A stretch of DNA of 8,499 nt from an uncultured Flavobacteriales bacterium (GTDB taxonomy: Bacteria; Bacteroidota; Bacteroidia; Flavobacteriales; Crocinitomicaceae): positions 1 through 8,499 of the forward strand of contig CAMLDR010000175.1 of NCBI GenBank assembly GCA_946478775.1, read 5' to 3'. The notes under the pieces were generated by a model. That model was not told the DNA's origin. It did not search any database and saw only the letters and a list, made by a program, of their open reading frames with translations. Shown in pieces: positions 5,298 to 8,499 of the stretch; position 1 is the first letter of the stretch, and every line of letters starts with the position of its first letter. Made by a program: the position numbers and the translations under genes.

Positions 5298-5747
5298 ATG
5301 AAAGATCAATATCCGAGAATATATATATACAGACGAATTGTCCAGGCAAAAATTTACATGGATAACTTCTATGCTGAAAAAATAGACCTTGACAACATTT
5401 CAGACGAAGCGTATTTTTCTAAATTTCATTTTATAAGATTATTCAAATCGATCTACGGGAAAACGCCGCATCAATATCTCAGAACAGTAAGAATTGAGAA
5501 AGCGCAACAACATTTGCAGTGCAACACATCGGTCAAAGAAACGTGCTATTTGGTTGGTTTTGATAGCGTAAGTTCATTTAGCGGGCTCTTTACCAGGATA
5601 GTCGGCAAGACGCCTTCTGATTATGCCAGCCAAAATCAGGAAAGAAAAATAGAAATTAAAAAAACACCATTGGCGTTTGTGCCGGGTTGCTATTCTTATA
5701 TGCACGGTTGGACGGAGAATAGCAATTTTGAAGATGGACGTAAATAA
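5298..5747 (+). CDS. AraC-family transcription regulator, DNA-binding domain only
   Basis: A 149-residue DNA-binding regulator made almost only of the AraC/XylS double helix-turn-helix. Residues 12-30 form the leading helix (RRIVQAKIYMDNFYAEKID). The first helix-turn-helix is at about 31-51, followed by GKTPHQYLRTVR (54-65). The second is at about 80-101 (CYLVGFDSVSSFSGLF), followed by GKTPSDY (103-109). There is no N-terminal ligand-binding domain; instead a 37-residue tail from residue 113, with a polar-basic start (QERKIEIKK) and an aromatic segment (FVPGCYSYMHGW), may serve that role. In Bacteroidota this short AraC type is frequently next to a VOC protein, as here (40 nt downstream), which suggests that it controls or is functionally coupled to it. 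A control of its own operon is inferred, not shown. Confidence 0.88.
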   Translation: MKDQYPRIYIYRRIVQAKIYMDNFYAEKIDLDNISDEAYFSKFHFIRLFKSIYGKTPHQYLRTVRIEKAQQHLQCNTSVKETCYLVGFDSVSSFSGLFTRIVGKTPSDYASQNQERKIEIKKTPLAFVPGCYSYMHGWTENSNFEDGRK

Positions 5748-5787
5748 ATCATTGCTGATCTTTGAGTGTAACAATTAAAAAAAAACA

Positions 5788-6210
5788 ATGATCACAAAAT
5801 TAACAATTACAAACATTCACGTTTTAGATCAGGATAGTGCTTACGACTTCTATGTGAATAAATTAGGGTTCAAATTGGTGGACGACATTCCAATGGGGCC
5901 GGATACTCGTTGGCTGACAGTTTCGCCGCCTGAACAACCAGACTTGCAACTGGTATTATTTCCCGTGAAGGAAAGCAAAATGTTTCCAAAAGAAGTTACT
6001 GAATCATTAATCGATTTGATCAAAAAAGGAATATTTGGTTGTGGTGTACTGACCTGCAATGACATTTTCGCTACATACGAAGAGCTGAAAGAAAAAGGCG
6101 TAGAATTTATCAAACCACCAACAAAAGAATTCTATGGTACGGAGGCATTATTCAAAGATGATTCAGGTAATTATTTTTCTTTACAACCTCTAAACAACTT
6201 TGACAAATGA
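5788..6210 (+). CDS. VOC-family protein paired with the AraC regulator
   Basis: A 140-residue single-domain VOC protein, of the glyoxalase/bleomycin-resistance/dioxygenase type. H11 in TITNIHVLDQD is the first ligand position, followed by the helix AYDFYVNKLGFKLVDD (18-33) that marks the fold. DLQLVLFPV (52-60) is the strand where the second ligand usually lies, with Q54 rather than E. The second half, CGVLTCNDIFATYEELKEKG (85-104), ends in FKDDSGNYFSLQP (122-134), with Q133 where many members have E. Ligand replacement suggests binding of a small molecule rather than glyoxalase catalysis. The start follows an A-rich leader, and the stop overlaps the next start by ATGA, so translation with the DUF1569 gene is coupled. 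Substrate unknown. Confidence 0.88.
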   Translation: MITKLTITNIHVLDQDSAYDFYVNKLGFKLVDDIPMGPDTRWLTVSPPEQPDLQLVLFPVKESKMFPKEVTESLIDLIKKGIFGCGVLTCNDIFATYEELKEKGVEFIKPPTKEFYGTEALFKDDSGNYFSLQPLNNFDK

Positions 6211-6659
6211 AAACAATCTTTGACAAGGATACAAGAGATGGGTTAGTGCAAAGAATTAACTCACTAAACGAAAATAAGGCAGCTGTTTGGGGTAAGATGA
6301 ATGTTTATCAAATGTCAAAGCATTGTACACTATGGAATGAGTGGGTTTTAGTCAAGAAAGATTTTGTTTACAAACAAGGTTTTCTGGGAAAAATATTTGG
6401 AAAAATGGCATTAAAAAGCAATACAAAAGACGACAGTCCCATTGGTAAAAATATGCCGGCAGGAAAACCCTTTACAGTGAAGAAAACAGTTGAGGACTTG
6501 CCTTCGTTAAAATCCATTTGGATAAGCCAGATTGAATCCTATGAAAACTATTCAAACGACAAGTTCGTTCACGATTTCTTCGGTAAAATGACGAAGGACC
6601 AAATTGGAATTTTTGTCTTTAAGCACAACGACCACCACTTGAGGCAATTTAATGTGTAA
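6207..6659 (+). CDS. DUF1569 / DinB-like-fold protein
   Basis: A 150-residue cytoplasmic protein matching the DUF1569 group of the DinB-like superfamily. Family marks are MNVYQMSKHCTLWNEW (31-46) with H39, the loop around GKNMPAGKPF (80-89), and HDFFGKMT (122-129). The C-terminal KHNDHHLRQF (139-148) holds H140 and H144, the HxxxH pair of the fold. H39 and this pair are likely metal ligands. Function is not known for the family. Its ATG overlaps the VOC stop (ATGA), so the two proteins probably work in one process with the AraC regulator upstream. The stop is followed by the element at 6681-6750. Confidence 0.85.
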   Translation: MKTIFDKDTRDGLVQRINSLNENKAAVWGKMNVYQMSKHCTLWNEWVLVKKDFVYKQGFLGKIFGKMALKSNTKDDSPIGKNMPAGKPFTVKKTVEDLPSLKSIWISQIESYENYSNDKFVHDFFGKMTKDQIGIFVFKHNDHHLRQFNV

Positions 6660-6680
6660 AAAACAAAAAACTAGTAACTG

Positions 6681-6750
6681 TATAAACCAGTAGCTGGCTG
6701 GCGAGGACGAGGTAGACATAAAGTATTGTATATTTAAACAAATCGTTATA
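6681..6750 (+). repeat. Possible second-type attC-like element
   Basis: TATAAAC (6681-6687) near the DUF1569 stop and GTTATA (6745-6750), which ends on the A of the next start codon, are inverted copies with one extra base. In between, CCAG (6687-6690) can pair with CTGG (6694-6697). Its layout, ending right at a start codon, resembles the family at 2487-5185, but the core differs (TATAAC/GTTATA), the element is short (70 nt), and the inner stems are poor. The remaining spacer is A/T-rich and shows no convincing promoter. Confidence 0.25.
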
Positions 6751-7100
6751 TGACACAGAAACAAATTGCAGAAGCATTTTCAAATGGAAATTTTGAATTG
6801 ATCTATCCGGTTTTAGCAGACAAGGTACAATGGACAGTTGTGGGCGAAGATTTTTTTGACGGAAAGAAAGCGGTAATGGAAAACTGTGCACAGGTTGCCG
6901 GGTATTTTAAATCGCTAACAACAGATTTCAAGACCATACATATCCTGGAAGACAACAACCGGGTTGCAGTTAGCGGAACTGCTGAATTTATTCGTGATGG
7001 TGAAAGAGTGAATTTTGTATCTGCTTGTGATGTCTATGAATTTAATGAGGACAATGAATTGCAGACAATCACTTCATATTGTATTCCCGATAAAAATTGA
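6750..7100 (+). CDS. SnoaL-like / NTF2-fold protein
   Basis: A 116-residue cytoplasmic protein with the small cone-shaped NTF2/SnoaL-like fold, found in polyketide cyclases, ketosteroid isomerases and many stress-related proteins. The N-terminal helix (MTQKQIAEAFSNGNFELIYP) is followed by the strand VQWTVVGEDFFDGKKAVMEN (26-45), the family's signature with W28 and a helix after G38. Strands VAVSGTAEFIRDGERVNFVS (72-91) and CDVYEFNEDNELQTITSYC (93-111) complete the sheet. No catalytic residue pair can be assigned. It starts directly on the GTTATA element and lies 3 nt before the following VOC gene, so it heads an operon of three or four genes. The family is clear, the role is not. Confidence 0.85.
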   Translation: MTQKQIAEAFSNGNFELIYPVLADKVQWTVVGEDFFDGKKAVMENCAQVAGYFKSLTTDFKTIHILEDNNRVAVSGTAEFIRDGERVNFVSACDVYEFNEDNELQTITSYCIPDKN

Positions 7101-7103
7101 AAA

Positions 7104-7472
7104 ATGGAAAATGAAACTTCAATCCTTCGCATCGTTCCGAATATTTACTCCAATGACCTGGAAAAAAGCAAGCGGTTTTACATGGACTTTTTAGAGATGG
7201 AACTGGTGATGGACATGGAGTGGATTTTGACATTTGCTTCTAAAGATCATCCAAATTCTCAACTATCCGTTTTGCAATTTGACGGAAAAAGTAAGTTAGA
7301 CAACTCAGCGGTATTCCTTTCAATGGAAGTTTCTGATGTGGATGCATTGTATGAACGGGCAAGACGACTAGAATGTGACATCGTTTATCCGATAACAGAT
7401 GAACCCTGGGGAGTAAGAAGGTTTTTTGTGAAGGACCCGAACGGAGCAACCATCAATTTATTAGCTCATTAA
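7104..7472 (+). CDS. VOC-family protein (glyoxalase/bleomycin-resistance type)
   Basis: A 122-residue single-domain VOC protein. The first module is IVPNIYSNDLEKSKRFYMDFLEME (residues 10-33), followed by WILTFASKDHPNSQLSVLQ (40-58). The second is AVFLSMEVSDVDALYERARR (69-88), ending in PWGVRRFFVKDPNGATINLL (101-120), the usual C-terminal signature with DPNG. The first-strand ligand histidine is replaced (P12-N13-I14), so this is likely a binding or a non-glyoxalase enzyme rather than glyoxalase I. The ATG lies 3 nt after the SnoaL-like stop, and 17 nt separate its stop from the membrane-protein gene, so the genes are probably co-transcribed. Substrate unknown. Confidence 0.87.
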   Translation: MENETSILRIVPNIYSNDLEKSKRFYMDFLEMELVMDMEWILTFASKDHPNSQLSVLQFDGKSKLDNSAVFLSMEVSDVDALYERARRLECDIVYPITDEPWGVRRFFVKDPNGATINLLAH

Positions 7473-7489
7473 TCGAAACCATCCGGAAA

Positions 7490-8209
7490 ATGATTGACCA
7501 GTTACCTACATACATTCTGATTACTTTCGGATTGACAACCGCTGCGACTTTAGTGCTTTTTATTTGGGCAATCAGAAACTCAAATGTGGAGCAGACCCGG
7601 AAAAAAGCAATGCCGATTTTTTTAGGTTTGACAGTTTGGCTGACAATCCAAGCGGTTTTGACGTTGAAGAACAGTTACAACCTGGACACTCATTCCTTTC
7701 CTCCCAAAATACTTTTGATAGGAATTCTGCCGACAATTCTAACGATCATTTTAGTGTTCGCAACCTCAAAAGGCAGGCAATTTATAGATAGTTTACCACT
7801 CAAAAACCTGACTTATGTAAACACGGTGAGAATACCGGTTGAACTGGTTTTGTATTGTCTTTTCCTCCACAAAGCAATTCCTGAGTTAATGACCTTTGAC
7901 GGCCGGAACTTTGACATTCTTGCTGGAATTTCTGCACCTATTATTGCTTACTTTGGATTAACAAAAACAAAACGTAGCCGGCGAATCAGTTTGATTTGGA
8001 ATTTTATCTGCCTTGGACTTTTGATAAATATTGTTGTGAACGCTTTATTGTCAGCACCTTCACCGATTCAAAAATTTGCTTTTGACCAACCGAATATTGC
8101 AATTTTGAATTTCCCGTTTAGCTGGCTTCCAACATTTATAGTTCCGATTGTATTATTTGGACACCTGGTGTCAATCAGGCAATTAATGAATGATAAAACA
8201 CTATCTTGA
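7490..8209 (+). CDS. Membrane protein of unknown function, about seven helices
   Basis: A 239-residue integral membrane protein that I do not recognise. Hydrophobic segments lie at about 7-27, 41-60, 73-92, 113-130, 142-158, 167-187 and 206-227, giving seven probable helices. Short basic loops follow segment 1 (RKK at 37-39), segment 3 (K94, R96) and segment 5 (KTKRSRR at 159-165), which by the positive-inside rule puts these loops in the cytoplasm and the N-terminus outside. Charged residues sit at the edge of or inside segment 4 (R114, E118, H127). There is no signal peptide or soluble domain. The gene is tightly linked to soluble small-molecule proteins (17 nt after a VOC gene, 23 nt before another), which suggests a common transcript but does not reveal a role. 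The coding frame is supported by its length and consistent hydrophobic pattern. Confidence 0.75.
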   Translation: MIDQLPTYILITFGLTTAATLVLFIWAIRNSNVEQTRKKAMPIFLGLTVWLTIQAVLTLKNSYNLDTHSFPPKILLIGILPTILTIILVFATSKGRQFIDSLPLKNLTYVNTVRIPVELVLYCLFLHKAIPELMTFDGRNFDILAGISAPIIAYFGLTKTKRSRRISLIWNFICLGLLINIVVNALLSAPSPIQKFAFDQPNIAILNFPFSWLPTFIVPIVLFGHLVSIRQLMNDKTLS

Positions 8210-8232
8210 CATAGAAAAAAAATCATAAGACC

Positions 8233-8499
8233 ATGGATGTGAGATTTGAAGCCGGAATTAATATTGCAATCAAAGTTCCCAAAAGCAAGTACGAGAAAAC
8301 GGTTGCCTTTTACAGGGACATTCTGAAATTGGAAGTGGAAGAGAAAAGCAAGGCTATCATCGAAGCATATGATTTCTTGGTAAGCATTTCTCCTGAAACC
8401 ATCGAACAAGCACTACCAGAATATACTCAAACCATCACCACTGCCAACATCGTGGATTACCAGTTCAAGGCGCTAGTACTGAGCGTTGAGTTTTCGGAC
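8233..8499 (+). CDS. VOC-like start joined to an unrecognised tail (partial)
   Basis: An open frame of 89 codons running off the window. Residues 1-39 (start MDVRFEAGINIAIKVPK, then YEKTVAFYRDILKLEVEEK) match the first module of VOC-family proteins. The following segment, from SKAIIEAYDFLVSISPETI to IVDYQFKALVLSVEFSD at the edge, does not look like the second half of a VOC protein: the expected strand with a metal ligand is missing. Neither of the other two frames stays open there, so a simple frameshift does not explain it. It may be a gene fusion, a rearranged gene or an unusual family member. The ATG lies 23 nt after the membrane-protein stop, in the same operon layout. Confidence 0.6.
   Translation, partial: MDVRFEAGINIAIKVPKSKYEKTVAFYRDILKLEVEEKSKAIIEAYDFLVSISPETIEQALPEYTQTITTANIVDYQFKALVLSVEFSD

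Noticed and set aside
8068..8409. 113-residue minus-strand frame across the end of the membrane-protein gene
   Set aside because: It overlaps two plausible plus-strand genes, starts inside one of them and shows no family pattern.
1..8499. CRISPR array, tRNA, rRNA or insertion sequence
   Set aside because: No regularly spaced direct repeats, no cloverleaf-like sequence, no rRNA segment and no transposase frame were found on either strand.

Overview
The window looks like chromosomal DNA of a Bacteroidota bacterium, probably of the Flavobacteriales. The evidence is low G+C with very A/T-rich spacers, A-rich leaders instead of Shine-Dalgarno sites, spacers that fit the Bacteroidota promoter pattern (TTG, about 17-23 nt, TAnnTTTG), and typical gene pairs such as a short AraC regulator beside a VOC protein. 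Genus-level placement is not possible from the sequence alone. No tRNA, rRNA, CRISPR array, transposase or integrase was seen.

Layout. (1) 1-2340, minus strand, ordinary resident DNA: the first codons of an unidentified gene (1-31) with a good promoter, a repeat-rich spacer, then a two-gene operon encoding an exported carboxypeptidase Q-like M28 peptidase (900-2273) followed 2 nt later by a DinB-fold protein (343-897). (2) 2487-5185, plus strand: four small accessory genes (two VOC/glyoxalase-fold proteins, two GNAT acetyltransferases) plus one small truncated ORF. The genes are separated by partial or complete copies of a structured repeat. Each left end reads (G/A)CTAACATCGGTTtGGC or a variant, each right end reads GTTAGCGGTCATTTTAAAACGACA or a variant, and the one complete copy (4462-4593) can fold into five nested stems. 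Repeats lie just downstream of each stop codon and upstream of each start, as attC sites do in integron cassette arrays, but the core is not the canonical attC core and no integrase lies in the window. (3) 5298-6659, plus strand: an AraC-family regulator, a VOC protein and a DUF1569 protein, the last two overlapping by ATGA. (4) 6750-8499, plus strand: a SnoaL/NTF2-like protein, a VOC protein, a seven-segment membrane protein of unknown function and a gene starting as a VOC protein but continuing with an unrecognised sequence to the window edge. A short element ending in GTTATA lies between regions 3 and 4.

How the genes fit together: the plus-strand half is an accumulation of small single-domain modifying or binding proteins, with five VOC-fold starts in 6 kb, the usual cargo of gene-cassette or accessory regions (small-molecule resistance, detoxification, acetylation). 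The main candidate for something undescribed is the repeat family itself: an attC-like, folded recombination or insertion site family that appears to have built this array, with visible scars of rearrangement (a half-and-half fusion at 3194-3235 and an ORF cut at a GTTAGC box at 4017). This is an inference from sequence layout; homology searches and comparison with sister genomes are needed to decide it.
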